Part shown: piece by piece, positions 49,134-58,790 of the stretch | Numbering within the stretch: the first letter of the stretch is position 1 | Layout of the letters: every line of letters starts with the position of its first letter | Assembly: GCA_963697205.1 (NCBI GenBank) | Contig: CAVONB010000003.1 | Span: 62,001 to 126,000 of the forward strand | Direction of reading: 5' to 3' | Length of the DNA: 64,000 nt | From: CAVONB01 sp963697205 | GTDB taxonomy: Bacteria; Pseudomonadota; Alphaproteobacteria; Rhizobiales; Hyphomicrobiaceae | The notes under the pieces: model-generated | Database searches by the model: none | The model's input: only the letters and a program-made list of their open reading frames with translations | What the model was told of the DNA's origin: nothing | Translations under genes and position numbers: made by a program

Positions 49134-50630
49134 ATGATCTGGGATGCAATCGTACAGGCCCTTCAGCCGACACTGCTGCTGGTCACGCTGGCCGGCGTTT
49201 CACTCGGCATCATCTGGGGCGCGCTGCCGGGGCTGTCGACGACGATGGCGATGGCGCTGCTGATCGGCCTGTCGGCGGGCATGTCGCAAGACACCGCGCT
49301 GTGCTTCATGCTCGGCGTCTACACGGGCAGCGTGTTCGGCGGTGCCATCTCGGCGGTGCTGATCAACATCCCCGGCACGCCGGACGCGGTGCCGACGATG
49401 ATCGAGGGGCATGCGCTGGCGCGGCGCGGGGAGGGCGGACAGGCGCTCGGCATGGCGATCGGTGCGTCGTTCGTCGGCGGCTGGGTCGGCATCGTGCTGC
49501 TGATCGGTTTCATTCCGCTGATCCTGACGTTCGCCTTGAACTTCAAGTCTTGGGAAATGTTCATGCTGGCGGTGATCGGCATCTCGGTTTGCGGGTCGAT
49601 GACCTCAGGCGAGATGCCGCTCAAGGGCTGGATCGTCGGCTGGATCGGCATGCTGATCGCGTTCGTCGGTATCGACGCGATCCATGGCGTCGAGCGCTTC
49701 ACGTTCGGGGTACCGGAGCTGCACGACGGCATCAGCTACGTTGGCGTGCTGATCGGGCTGTTCGGGTTGACCGAGATCATCAAGGTGCTGCCGCAGCGCG
49801 ATCACTACACGATCCCGGCGGAGGTCGGGCGCGTCGTGCCGCCAATATCGAAGCTGATGCGCTATGCGGGATCCTCGATCCGCTCGTCGCTTATCGGCAC
49901 GTTCATCGGCGCCATTCCCGGTGCGGGCGCCAACGTCGCCTCGTTCCTGGCCTACGACATCGGGCGGCGGCGGGCCAAGCCCGAAGAGCAGGCGAAGTGG
50001 GGCAAGGGCAGCTACGAAGCGATCGCGTGCTGCGAGACGGCCAACAACGCCAATATCGGCGGATCGATGCTGCCGACACTGGCGCTCGGCATTCCCGGCA
50101 ATGCGGCGGCTGCGGCGCTGATGGCCGCGCTGACCTTGAAGAACGTCGTGGTCGGTCCGACGATCGAGGTCGATCATCCCGGCCTGATCTACTTCATCTA
50201 TACGGCGCTGATCGTCGCGAACATGCTGATGTATGCGATGGCGATCATGCTGATCAAACCGTGCGTGAAGCTGTTCTCGCTGCCGCGCGGCATGCTGCTG
50301 CCAATGATCATCCCGGTGTGCGTGATCGGCGCCTATGCGGCGCGGCTCAGCATGGTCGACGTGTGGGTGATGCTGATCTCGGGGCTGGGCGGGTACCTGT
50401 TGCACGTGTTCCGCTTCCCGCTGGCGCCGATGGTGCTGGGCGTGATCCTGGCGCCGATGGCCGACGAGAACCTGCGGCGCGCGCTGCTGATTTTCCAGGA
50501 CCGGTCGTGGAGCTACGTGGCCTCGCAGTGGATGGGGAACCTGCTGCTCGCGTGCGTGCTGTTCGTGTTCGTGGAAGGCCTTTTGCGGTTGCGCCGGCGG
50601 GCGTCGTCGTCGTCGTCAGAGAGCGGCTGA
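49134..50630 (+). CDS. Tripartite tricarboxylate transporter large permease (TctA-type)
   Basis: A 498-residue inner-membrane permease with about 11-12 membrane segments. TctA hallmarks are GALPGLSTTMAMALLIGLS near 28, NIPGTPDAVPTMIEGH near 80 and the mirrored motif IGAIPGAGANVASFLAYD near 260, followed by ANNANIGGSMLPTLALGIPG. Both substrate-binding half-motifs are present and in frame. It ends the tctC-tctB-tctA operon. Confidence 0.94.
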   Translation: MIWDAIVQALQPTLLLVTLAGVSLGIIWGALPGLSTTMAMALLIGLSAGMSQDTALCFMLGVYTGSVFGGAISAVLINIPGTPDAVPTMIEGHALARRGEGGQALGMAIGASFVGGWVGIVLLIGFIPLILTFALNFKSWEMFMLAVIGISVCGSMTSGEMPLKGWIVGWIGMLIAFVGIDAIHGVERFTFGVPELHDGISYVGVLIGLFGLTEIIKVLPQRDHYTIPAEVGRVVPPISKLMRYAGSSIRSSLIGTFIGAIPGAGANVASFLAYDIGRRRAKPEEQAKWGKGSYEAIACCETANNANIGGSMLPTLALGIPGNAAAAALMAALTLKNVVVGPTIEVDHPGLIYFIYTALIVANMLMYAMAIMLIKPCVKLFSLPRGMLLPMIIPVCVIGAYAARLSMVDVWVMLISGLGGYLLHVFRFPLAPMVLGVILAPMADENLRRALLIFQDRSWSYVASQWMGNLLLACVLFVFVEGLLRLRRRASSSSSESG

Positions 50631-50667
50631 GGGTCGCGCAAGCTGGCTGCACGGAGTTGAGCGGTGG

Positions 50668-51609
50668 TCAGCGAGGCTTGGTGCCGGCTACCTTTTTGGC
50701 GGCCGGCGTCCATTGCGCGAGCAGGACGCCGACGCAGACCAGTGCGAGGGCTGCGGCATGATAGAGCGCGAACGGCTCGGCCAGGAGCGCGACGGCGAGG
50801 ATGGCGGCGAACACGGGAACGAAATTGATGAAGACGCCGGCGCGTCCGGGTCCGATCAGGTCGACGCCGCGCAGCATGAAGAGCTGGGCGAGGCAGGACG
50901 GGAAGATCGCCACATAGGCCGTGACCAGCCATCCCTTGGTGGTGGGTAGCTTGAGGCCGGTGGTTGCAGCCTCGAACGCGAGCAGCGGGAGCGCGGTCAA
51001 GGCGGCGATCAAGGCGAGCAGCGTGAAGAACACGGCGCCGGGCATGGCGGGGCGATTGCGCAGCGCGACCGTATAGAACGCGTAGAGCGCGCAGGCGATC
51101 AGCATCAGGATGTCGCCGAAGTTGAAGCTCAGGTCGATGAGGCGGTGCGGCGCGCCGCGTGTGGCGACAACGACGACCCCGACAATCGTGATGAACACGC
51201 CGACGATCTGCAGCAGCGTGATGCGTGTGCCGTACGCGAGCAAGGCGCCAGCGAGGACGAACGCGGGCATCGCGCCTTGCAGAATGCCGAGGTTGACGGC
51301 GGTCGTGTAATGGCTCGCCCAGTAGAAGAGCGCGTTGAAGCTCGTGAAGCCGACCGTCGCCATCAGCACGATGCCGGGCAGGCGTCCACGGATCGCGGGC
51401 CAATGCCGGCGAACCTCCTTGCCGTAAATCGGCCAGAGCACGGCGACCACGAGCAGCCACCGCATGAAGACGATGGTCAGGGGCGTGATCTCGCCGACGG
51501 CGAGCCGTCCGGCGATGGCGTTGCCGGCCCAGAACAGGGCGGCGAGCGTCAGCAGCAGGCCGGCTGAGCCGAACGCACGCGTTCTCAGACGCGAGAGGAT
51601 GTCGATCAT
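50668..51609 (-). CDS. DMT superfamily (EamA) transporter
   Basis: A 313-residue exporter with ten predicted membrane helices in two EamA repeats; FWAGNAIAGRLAVGEITPLTIVFMR-type start of the first repeat lies at about 24-48. Such proteins export amino acids or metabolites. Start 51609 lies 36 bases after the stop of phnE2, so it may be co-transcribed with the phosphonate transporter. Confidence 0.9.
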   Translation of the reverse strand: MIDILSRLRTRAFGSAGLLLTLAALFWAGNAIAGRLAVGEITPLTIVFMRWLLVVAVLWPIYGKEVRRHWPAIRGRLPGIVLMATVGFTSFNALFYWASHYTTAVNLGILQGAMPAFVLAGALLAYGTRITLLQIVGVFITIVGVVVVATRGAPHRLIDLSFNFGDILMLIACALYAFYTVALRNRPAMPGAVFFTLLALIAALTALPLLAFEAATTGLKLPTTKGWLVTAYVAIFPSCLAQLFMLRGVDLIGPGRAGVFINFVPVFAAILAVALLAEPFALYHAAALALVCVGVLLAQWTPAAKKVAGTKPR

Positions 51610-51644
51610 GGACGTTTCCGGGGCCTGCGGTCGCTGGGACCTGG

Positions 51645-52461
51645 TCAGATGATGGCGCCTCTGACCTTGGCGGAGACCCACTCGCTGACGATGACCGTGG
51701 CGATGATGACGAGGATGATGAGGCAGACGCGGGTCCAGGACAGATTCGTGATCGCCGCGTTCAGCTCGAGCCCGATGCCGCCCGCGCCGACGAGACCCAG
51801 GATGGTCGACTCTGCGGATATTGATGTCCCAACGGAACACGGAGATGCCGGCGAAGGCGGGCATGATCTGGGGTACGATGCCGTAGCTCATGACCTGTGC
51901 GCCGCTGGCGCCTGTGGCGCGCACGGCCTCCACCTGCCGCTCGTCGATCTCTTCTATCGCCTCGTAGAGCAGCTTGGCGCAGAAGCCGATGGAGCGCAGG
52001 CCGATGGCGATGATGCCGGCAAAGACGCCGGGGCCGACGATGGTGACGAGCATCAGCGCCCAGATGAGGGAATTGATCGAGCGGGATGCAACGATGACGA
52101 AGAGTGCGAGCGGGCGCACGAATAGGGCGCTTGGCGTCGTGTTGTGGGCCGCGCAGAAGGCGATCGGGACGGCGAGGACGACGGCGATGATCGTGCCGAG
52201 GGTGGCGATGGCGATGGTGTCCCAGATGGGACGCAGCAGCTCGGCGATGTAGGGCCAGTCGGGGGGCACCATGCGCCGGCCAAGGTCCATGGCCTGGGTC
52301 GGAGCATCGTTGACGAACTCCCAGATCGTGCGATCGGAGATCATGCGCCAGCAGTAGACGAAGATCATCAGGCCGAAGAGCCAGGCGGCCCAGATGGCGA
52401 GCTGATGCGGCGTCGTTCTGCGGCGCCAGTCCCTGTCCTTGTCGCGTGCGATCACAGCCAT
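51645..52461 (-). CDS. phnE: Phosphonate ABC transporter permease, second copy (frameshifted)
   Basis: About 271 residues of a PhnE-type permease. The typical part runs to the segment FRWDINIR; a one-base insertion near 51812 then shifts the frame, and after correction the family sequence continues ESTILGLVGAGGIGLELN to the stop at 51645. The EAA-like coupling segment EAVRATGASGAQVMSYGIVPQ is intact. ATG shares a base with the phnE1 stop (TGATG). Confidence 0.88.
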
Positions 52462-53272
52462 CACTGCACCCACTTGCGCAGATAGCCGGAGGAGTACTCC
52501 ACGACCATGACGATGGCGATGATGATGACGAGGATGGCTGCGGCGGAATCGAACTCGTAACGATCGAAGGCGGTGTTCAACGTGGCGCCGATGCCGCCGC
52601 CACCGACGATGCCGACGACGGCGGATTCACGAAAGTTGATGTCGAGGCGATAGAGGCCGAGGCCAATCATGCGCGGCATGACCTGTGGCTGGACGCCATA
52701 GTTGAGCCATTGCAGCCAGCCCGCGCCGGTGGCGCGCACGGCTTCGGCTTGTCCGGGGTCCATGTCCTCGATGTCCTCGGCGAGCAGCTTGCCGTAGAAG
52801 CCCACGGTCGCAATCGACAGTGTCAGGAAGCCGGCGAAGGGGCCGAAACCGAACAGCTTGACGAGGAAGATGGCGAGGATCACCTCCTGAAACGAGCGGG
52901 AGATGGCGAGGATGCTGCGGCAGACGTAATAGACAGGGGCAGGCGCGATGTTGCGTGCGGCGCCGACGCCGATCGGGATCGACAGGATGATGCCGATCAC
53001 GGTCGAGGTGACGGTCATCCAGAGGCTTTCCAGGATGCCTTCCTGGATCTCGTCCCAGCGCGAGGCGAAATCGGGGGGAAGAAGGCGGCGACGAAGTCGT
53101 GGGCGCGCGGCAGTCCTTCCCATACGCGCGACCAGTTGACCTCGATGGAGCCGATCGCGGCGGCGAGGTAGAGGCCGGCGGCGAGCCAGAGACCCCACCG
53201 CAGCAGCGGATTCGAGATGAAAGGTGGCCGGTGCCAGGTGCGGGAGGCGCCGCGTGCGAGCGTGGTGCTCAT
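52461..53272 (-). CDS. phnE: Phosphonate ABC transporter permease, first copy (frameshifted)
   Basis: About 270 residues. The first 67 residues (from MSTTLARGASRTWHR, one membrane helix) lie in one frame; a break at a six-base G-run (53073-53078) shifts to the frame carrying FASRWDEIQEGILESLWMT and the permease core with EAVRATGAGWLQWLNYGVQPQ. Homopolymer position suggests a sequence error. Its start overlaps the phnC stop by four bases. Confidence 0.88.
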
Positions 53273-54135
53273 GTGCGGCGCTCGAGATCGTGGACGGCAG
53301 CGCCACCTTTGTGAAGGGCGGGTGCGGCCGCAGGGTCAGGCGCATCGGAGGCTTCGGTCTCGTCGTCGTCGTCGGCTTTGCGGATGGTCGCCGACCAATC
53401 CTCCTCGCCGTAGATCTCGGTCAGGACGTCGGGCGTGAGGCCGTCGGCGGGGCCGTCGTAGACCACCTCGCCCAATCGCAAGCCGACGATGCGCTCGGCA
53501 AACATCTGGGCCAGCATGACGTCGTGGATGTTGATGATGGCGGAGAGGCGGCGCTCGGCGCACAGCTCGCAGATCAGGCGCATGATCTGGCGCGAGGTTT
53601 TGGGGTCGAGCGAGGCGGTGGGCTCGTCGACCAGCAGCAGCTCGGGGTTCTGGATCAGGGCGCGGCAGATGCCGACGCGCTGGCGCTGACCGCCCGACAG
53701 CTCGTCGGCGCGCTTGTCGACCATGTGGTCGAGGCCGACGCGCTCTAACAGGCGGAAGGCTTCGTCGATGTCCGATTGCGGAAAGCGGCGCCGCCAACTC
53801 GACCAGAAGCCGACGTAGCCGAGGCGGCCGGAGAGGACGTTTTCCATGACGGACAGGCGTTCGACCAGGGCGTACTCCTGGAAGATCATACCCATGCGCC
53901 GACGCGCCTTGCGCAACTCGCGTTGCCCCAGCGTGGTCAACTCGACGCCGTTCAGGTCAATGGTGCCGCCGGTCGGCTCGACCAGGCGGTTGATGCAGCG
54001 GATCAGGGTGGATTTGCCGGCGCCGGAGGGCCCGATCAAGGCCATGACCTGGCTGTCGGGCACGACGAGGTCGATGCCCTTGAGCGCCAGATCGCCGGTC
54101 CGGTAGCGTTTCACGAGTTCGGTGATGCGCAGCAT
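53269..54135 (-). CDS. phnC: Phosphonate ABC transporter ATP-binding protein
   Basis: A 288-residue ATPase energising the PhnE permeases. Walker A GPSGAGKST (35-43), signature LSGGQRQRV (about 149) and Walker B LLLVDEPTASLD (about 169) are all intact. The last 40 residues are an acidic, Ala-rich tail beyond the usual PhnC length. The order phnD-phnC-phnE-phnE is standard; no C-P lyase (phnGHIJKL) lies in this window. Confidence 0.94.
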   Translation of the reverse strand: MLRITELVKRYRTGDLALKGIDLVVPDSQVMALIGPSGAGKSTLIRCINRLVEPTGGTIDLNGVELTTLGQRELRKARRRMGMIFQEYALVERLSVMENVLSGRLGYVGFWSSWRRRFPQSDIDEAFRLLERVGLDHMVDKRADELSGGQRQRVGICRALIQNPELLLVDEPTASLDPKTSRQIMRLICELCAERRLSAIINIHDVMLAQMFAERIVGLRLGEVVYDGPADGLTPDVLTEIYGEEDWSATIRKADDDDETEASDAPDPAAAPALHKGGAAVHDLERRT

Positions 54136-54237
54136 GGACGTTCCGTTTCCGCTTCCGCCGATCGTGCAAGAGGCGCCAGCCGGCCGGCGGGCGCCCTATT
54201 GGTTTGCGGCCTTTCCGTCACGCGCGGCCGACAGCTG

Positions 54238-55215
54238 TTACTTGCAGGTGTACTTGACGCCGTTGGCGGCATCGATCTTGCGGATGACGGCCCAGTCCTT
54301 CTTGTGCGTGATCGGAATGAACTTGTCTTCCTTCTTGAACTCTTTCTTGAGGTCGGAGCCTTCCCAGTTGAAGGAGAAGAACGCCTCCTTGACCTTGGCG
54401 GCGAGCGCGGGGTCGAGGTTGTGGGCGTGGCCGTAGCCGGTGGTGGGGAAGGTATCGGACTTGAAGATCGAGCGGATCTTGGCGGCATCGACGACCTTGC
54501 GGTCGACCATGCGCTTCAAGACGGAGTTGGCGATGGCGGCAGCGTCGTAGTCCTTGTTGGCGACGCCAAGGATAGAGTTGTCGTGCTTGCCGGAGAACAC
54601 CGGCTCGAAGTCTGTCTTCGCCTCCAGACCGAAGTCCGCCTTGAGGATGGCGGAGGGCGCCTTGAAGCCCGAATTGGAGGTCGGAGAGGTGAACGCGACC
54701 TTTTTGCCCTTGAGATCCTTCGGCGACTTCACGGCGCTGTCGGCGGGGACGATGATCTCCATCTCGTAGCCGTAGGAGCCGTCCTTGGAGGCCATCATCG
54801 CGAAGGGCACGAAGCCCGCGCAGTTGACGGCGATCGGGTTGCCGCCGGTGTTGATGCCTGCAACGTGGAGGCGGCCGGAGCGCATCGCCTCGAGCTGGGC
54901 GGCATTGGACTGGACGGGGAAGAAGACGACGCGTTTGCCGGTCAGTTTCTCCATATGCTTGATAAAGCCGTCCCACACCTTCTGGTAGACGGCGGGGTCC
55001 TCGACAGGCGTGTATGAAAAGATGATCGCGGAGGGATTGACGATCTTCGACTTGTCGGTCGGCAAGTCCGCCGTCAGATCGCCATCACGGTCGCAATAGG
55101 CGGCATCGAGCGTGCCGCGGGGGCAGTCCTGAGCCTGAGACGGTGTCAGAGACAGGGCGGACAGTCCCGCGGCCAAGCCGACGGCTGCCAGAATTTTCGA
55201 GTATGCGCGTGCCAC
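54238..55215 (-). CDS. phnD: Phosphate/phosphonate/phosphite-binding protein
   Basis: A 325-residue periplasmic binding protein of the PhnD type. A signal peptide ends near SQAQ (about 28). Family segments: FSYTPVEDPAVYQKVWDGF, the ligand loop RSGRLHVAGINTGGNP and TSPTSNSGFKAPSAIL. The substrate may be phosphonate, phosphite or phosphate; motif alone cannot decide. GTG at 55215 is chosen as GGGAGGG lies seven bases upstream; TTG at 55221 is an alternative. Confidence 0.92.
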   Translation of the reverse strand: MARAYSKILAAVGLAAGLSALSLTPSQAQDCPRGTLDAAYCDRDGDLTADLPTDKSKIVNPSAIIFSYTPVEDPAVYQKVWDGFIKHMEKLTGKRVVFFPVQSNAAQLEAMRSGRLHVAGINTGGNPIAVNCAGFVPFAMMASKDGSYGYEMEIIVPADSAVKSPKDLKGKKVAFTSPTSNSGFKAPSAILKADFGLEAKTDFEPVFSGKHDNSILGVANKDYDAAAIANSVLKRMVDRKVVDAAKIRSIFKSDTFPTTGYGHAHNLDPALAAKVKEAFFSFNWEGSDLKKEFKKEDKFIPITHKKDWAVIRKIDAANGVKYTCK

Positions 55216-55729
55216 GAGCAATCCCTCCCGGGGTTGACCTTACCGATACTGCGATCGGGTACGGCAGTTTCGTGGATCGGTTATGACAGCGCAAGGCGCA
55301 AACAGCCGGTGCGCCCGGCCGGCGCGGCGTCAGTCCGCGCGGCACGATGGCGCGCGGGAGATTACGTAGGGATCGGCGAATTGTGGAGGAAGGTGGTGCC
55401 ATGGGCGGAATCGAACAATCGGTACAATCATATTGTTTTAAAACGATTTAATGTGATGACGTCTTTCCATTACCCTCAGAATTTACCCACAAATAGCTCC
55501 GTACCCATGGTTCGGTTCCCAGACGTCCCCTGTGCGAGCCGGGTCGGAAAGCCCAAACCTGCGCTCGCGGCTTCCTTGTTCTCGCCGCCACGTCAAGATG
55601 TGCTTGCACAGTTCGAGACCTTCGGCGGTCAGTCGGTCAATCCCATTAGCTGCCATCGAGGGCACTGCATTCGGCGACGCAAAAAGCGCCGCCGAGCGTG
55701 TCCGGTCTCAGGGGTATCGCGTCAGAGGA
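55216..55729 (-). other. Intergenic region at the island junction
   Basis: This 514-base stretch lies between phnD and the integrase. It holds the tRNA 3'-end-like remnant at 55394-55416 and, next to it, an AT-rich patch with the palindrome GTTTTAAAAC (55435-55444). No gene is supported. The composition change around 55430 marks a possible junction of inserted DNA. Confidence 0.55.
55394..55416 (-). other. tRNA 3'-end-like remnant, candidate attachment site
   Basis: The minus strand reads GTTCGATTCCGCCCATGGCACCA less its final base context: a T-loop (TTCGATT), 3' T-stem (CCGCC), acceptor-like GGC and terminal ACCA. No other tRNA parts precede it, and the acceptor is one base short. Integrases commonly leave such duplicated tRNA ends as att sites; the tyrosine recombinase gene starts 314 bases away. 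The parental tRNA resembles tRNA-Phe at its 3' end but is outside this window. Confidence 0.5.
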
Positions 55730-56362
55730 TCAGATGTCGATCTTCTCGGCGATCTCGATAGCGTCGTCGACCTCGATGCCGAGGTAGCGCACGGTGCTCT
55801 CGATCTTCGAATGTCCGAGCAGAAGCTGCACGGCTCTGAGGTTGCCGGTTCGCCGATAGATCAGCACGGCCTTCGTCCGCCGCAACGAGTGCGTGCCGAA
55901 CTTCGCCGGATCGAGCCCGATGCTGGCCACCCACTCCTGTACCAGCCGCGCATACTGCCGGGTCGTCAGTCCACCCTTGTCGCCACGACCTGCGAAGAGG
56001 AACTGACCGGGCTTCCGACCGGTCAGCCTCAAGTAGTCGTCGATGGCCATCCGCGTCTGATCGGTCACTTCGAACCGCACGGGCCTGCCGGTCTTCTTCT
56101 GCCGGATTGTCGCACGGTCCATCGAGTATCCGCTCGGGGCCACGTCATCGACACGAACGGCGACGACGTCACAGCCACGTAGCTTGCTGTCGATCGCCAG
56201 GTTGAAGAGGGCAAGATCGCGCTTCTTGCCTTCGATCTGCAGCTTCGTCCTGATCGACCAGACGTGGCTTGGCCGCAGCGGCGGCTTGGCGCCGACGAGC
56301 TTCCCCTTGTTCCACGGCACGCGAGCGGGCTTGATGACTGCGGGGGTAGGGTCTTGTTCCAT
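55730..56362 (-). CDS. Short tyrosine recombinase/integrase
   Basis: A 210-residue site-specific recombinase. The whole catalytic set is present: Arg62 (SKLRGCD), Lys90, His158 and Arg161 (HSLRR), His184 (LLGHS) and Tyr193 (VRYLG). The usual N-terminal arm-binding domain is missing, leaving a compact form that I recall as widespread in alphaproteobacteria. It sits at the left edge of the catabolic module and beside a tRNA-end remnant, consistent with mobilisation of the segment. No excisionase is seen. Confidence 0.93.
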   Translation of the reverse strand: MEQDPTPAVIKPARVPWNKGKLVGAKPPLRPSHVWSIRTKLQIEGKKRDLALFNLAIDSKLRGCDVVAVRVDDVAPSGYSMDRATIRQKKTGRPVRFEVTDQTRMAIDDYLRLTGRKPGQFLFAGRGDKGGLTTRQYARLVQEWVASIGLDPAKFGTHSLRRTKAVLIYRRTGNLRAVQLLLGHSKIESTVRYLGIEVDDAIEIAEKIDI

Positions 56363-56775
56363 GGGTTGTCTCCTTGCTTCAGAGACAGACCAACTTGCAC
56401 CCCTTGCAGCCTAACCGGCTGATCCGACGACCGGAATCGGACCACTTCTTCCATGGCATGGTTAGCGATCGACGATTCTGTGCAGGTTGCTCGGACGCCG
56501 GCCATCGACGCGGTCGCCACATGCTCTGGCCGGCGTCGGAGAAGCGCCAAGGCGCGAAGTCGCGAGAAGTGGGCCGTGTTGGTGCAGTGGGTCTGACCCA
56601 GCGGCGCGAGTGTTGGTCGGACGACCAGGGATCACGCAGGCCATTGAAGAGGTAACGACTTTGGGTCGCCGCCCGTTGATACCAACAGTCCCTCAACCCA
56701 TCATTTTCGTTCCGAACGTTGATTTTCGAAAATATCTCCGCTAGGTGTCGTGCTCCCGACGTCCTGGAGGCACCG
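56363..56775 (+). other. Intergenic region after the integrase
   Basis: A 413-base region between the divergent integrase and hydrolase genes. Frames here are short and poor in coding character. It should contain both promoters; the hydrolase SD CTGGAGG is at 56764-56770. Nothing else is identified. Confidence 0.45.
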
Positions 56776-57657
56776 ATGCGCGAGAAGCTGACGTTTACGT
56801 CCGATGGCCTGAAGCTCTCTGGCGTCCTGCACGTCCCGGAAGGAAGAAAGCCCGATCAGCGCTTGCCGGCCTTTCTGGTTCTGCATGGGTTCGTCGGCTC
56901 CAAGGACGAGTCGCACGCCGAGATCCAGGCAGCCCTGCTCGAGGATCTGGGCTACGCTGCGTTCCGCTTCGATATGCGGTGCTGCGGGGAAAGCGAAGGC
57001 GAGCGCGGTCAGGTGCGCTGTTTCGATCAGGTCGCGGACACGAAGAACGCCTTGAGCTTCATTGCTGAGCGACCCGAGGTCGACCCCAACCGGATCGGCG
57101 TCATCGGCCACAGTTTCGGCGCTGCGGTCGCGGTCTATACGGCAGGCGTCGATAGTCGCGTCGCTTGTGTCATCTCCTCGTGCGGTTGGGGACACGGCGA
57201 ACGAAAGTTCCAGGGGCAGCATCCCACGCCGCAGGCTTGGGCGCGCTTTACAGGGCTTCTCGAGCAGGGCCGCAAGCACAAGCGCGAGACGGGCCAGAGC
57301 ATGTGGATCTCGCGTTTCGACGCTGTGCCGATCCCCGAGCACTTGCGCAAGAACCTGTCGCCGAAGGCACTGATGGAGATTCCCGTCGAGACGGCGCAGA
57401 GCATGTTCGACTTCCGCGCCGAGGATGTGGTTGCCAACATCGCACCGCGACCACTGCTGCTGCTGCACACGGCTGACGACAGCATCACGCCGACGGAGCA
57501 GTCTCTTCGCCTCTTCGAGAAGGCGGGGATGCCGGCGGAGTTGATGCTGATCACCGGCACCTCGCACTTTCCGCTCGCGCCGGCCGATGCACCCCGCACC
57601 CGCATGATGATGAAGGGCTGGCTGGATAAGTTCTTCCCCACGCCGCTGGGCGCCTGA
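56776..57657 (+). CDS. Alpha/beta hydrolase
   Basis: A 293-residue serine hydrolase. HGFVGSKDE supplies the oxyanion region (about 38-45), GHSFGAA the nucleophile (Ser113), HTADDSITP the acid and GTSHFP the histidine. It resembles carboxylesterase/dienelactone-hydrolase-like enzymes, without a signal peptide. The LDH2-type dehydrogenase gene begins one base after its stop, so both work in one operon, probably on the carboxylate imported by the downstream tct genes. Confidence 0.9.
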   Translation: MREKLTFTSDGLKLSGVLHVPEGRKPDQRLPAFLVLHGFVGSKDESHAEIQAALLEDLGYAAFRFDMRCCGESEGERGQVRCFDQVADTKNALSFIAERPEVDPNRIGVIGHSFGAAVAVYTAGVDSRVACVISSCGWGHGERKFQGQHPTPQAWARFTGLLEQGRKHKRETGQSMWISRFDAVPIPEHLRKNLSPKALMEIPVETAQSMFDFRAEDVVANIAPRPLLLLHTADDSITPTEQSLRLFEKAGMPAELMLITGTSHFPLAPADAPRTRMMMKGWLDKFFPTPLGA

Positions 57658-57658
57658 C

Positions 57659-58723
57659 ATGTCGGATGCGTCATCGAAGCCGCCCGTTGCAATCGGCACG
57701 CTGAGTGCGTTCGCCCAATCGCTCTTGATGGCCGGCGGGTTCCAGGGTGCTCATGCCGCCCAGACTGCAGATCTGCTCGTGTGGGCGGACGCGCGCGGCA
57801 TCGAATCCCACGGCGTCCTGCGCATCCCGCGCTACGTCGAGATGGTCCGGCTGGGACTGATCGACGCCCGCGCCGTGCCACACGTCGTCTCCGAGTTCGG
57901 TGCGATGTCGGTTCTCGAAGGCGCGAGCGCGCCAGGCGCGGCCGTGATGACGACCGCCATGGATCGCGCCATTGCGCTGGCGCGCACGCACGCCATCGGC
58001 TGGTGCTCTGCCCGCAACATCACGCATGCCGGCGCCGTCGGCTACTTCGCCGCCAAGGCCGCCGCAGCCGATTGCATCGGCATCGTCATGACGGCGTCGC
58101 GGCCGCTGATGACCTATTACGGGTCGAGCGCGGAAGCCCTGTCGACAAATCCGTTGGCCATCGCCGCACCGAATCCCAAGGGTGGTGATCCCGTCATTCT
58201 CGACATGTCGACATCGGCCGTAGCACTCGGCAAGATCATGGCGGCGAAAGCCGCCGGCCGATCGATCCCCACGGGCTGGGCGATCGATGCCGAAGGCGTC
58301 GACACGACCGATCCCAACACCGTTGCATCGCTTTTACCCATGGCCGGTCCGAAGGGGTCAGGCCTGTCGTTGATGATCGAGGTTCTGGCCAGCGTGCTGG
58401 TCGCCAACCCCATCATTTCGACAGCGCTGAACAAGACGGGCAAGGCCGCATTCAACGGCGTCGCGATGGCCTTGGACATCCGCGCGTTCGGCGACGTCGC
58501 GACATTTCACGAGGACATGGCCCGGCTGTCGGCGGCCATCAAGTCGCTGCCGAAAGCTGCCGACGTCGATGTGATCCGTCTGCCGGGTGAGCGGGCTGCC
58601 GTCGCTGGGCGCCGGTCGGCCGACGACGGCATACGGCTCGAGGTATCGACGGCATCAAAGCTTGTATCGCTGGCAAAAGAGCTCGGCGTCGCGGTCCCGC
58701 ACGGCCTCGATCGAACCGCCTGA
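57659..58723 (+). CDS. Malate/L-lactate dehydrogenase (LDH2/YlbC) family oxidoreductase
   Basis: A 354-residue NAD(P)-dependent oxidoreductase of the LDH2 superfamily, interconverting 2-hydroxy acids and 2-oxo acids. Family segments are ADARGIESHGVLRIPRYV (about 44-61, with the catalytic His51), NITHAGAVGYFA (about 119-130), STNPLAIAAPNP and the later GPKGSGLSLMIEVL. Substrates in the family include malate, lactate, ureidoglycolate and sulfolactate; the precise one is not evident here. Confidence 0.92.
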   Translation: MSDASSKPPVAIGTLSAFAQSLLMAGGFQGAHAAQTADLLVWADARGIESHGVLRIPRYVEMVRLGLIDARAVPHVVSEFGAMSVLEGASAPGAAVMTTAMDRAIALARTHAIGWCSARNITHAGAVGYFAAKAAAADCIGIVMTASRPLMTYYGSSAEALSTNPLAIAAPNPKGGDPVILDMSTSAVALGKIMAAKAAGRSIPTGWAIDAEGVDTTDPNTVASLLPMAGPKGSGLSLMIEVLASVLVANPIISTALNKTGKAAFNGVAMALDIRAFGDVATFHEDMARLSAAIKSLPKAADVDVIRLPGERAAVAGRRSADDGIRLEVSTASKLVSLAKELGVAVPHGLDRTA

Positions 58724-58790
58724 AGACACGGCGCAGCCAGGCGCTGCCGCTCGGCGGAAAGGGTGATCTTGGTCGATGACGAACGGGCGA

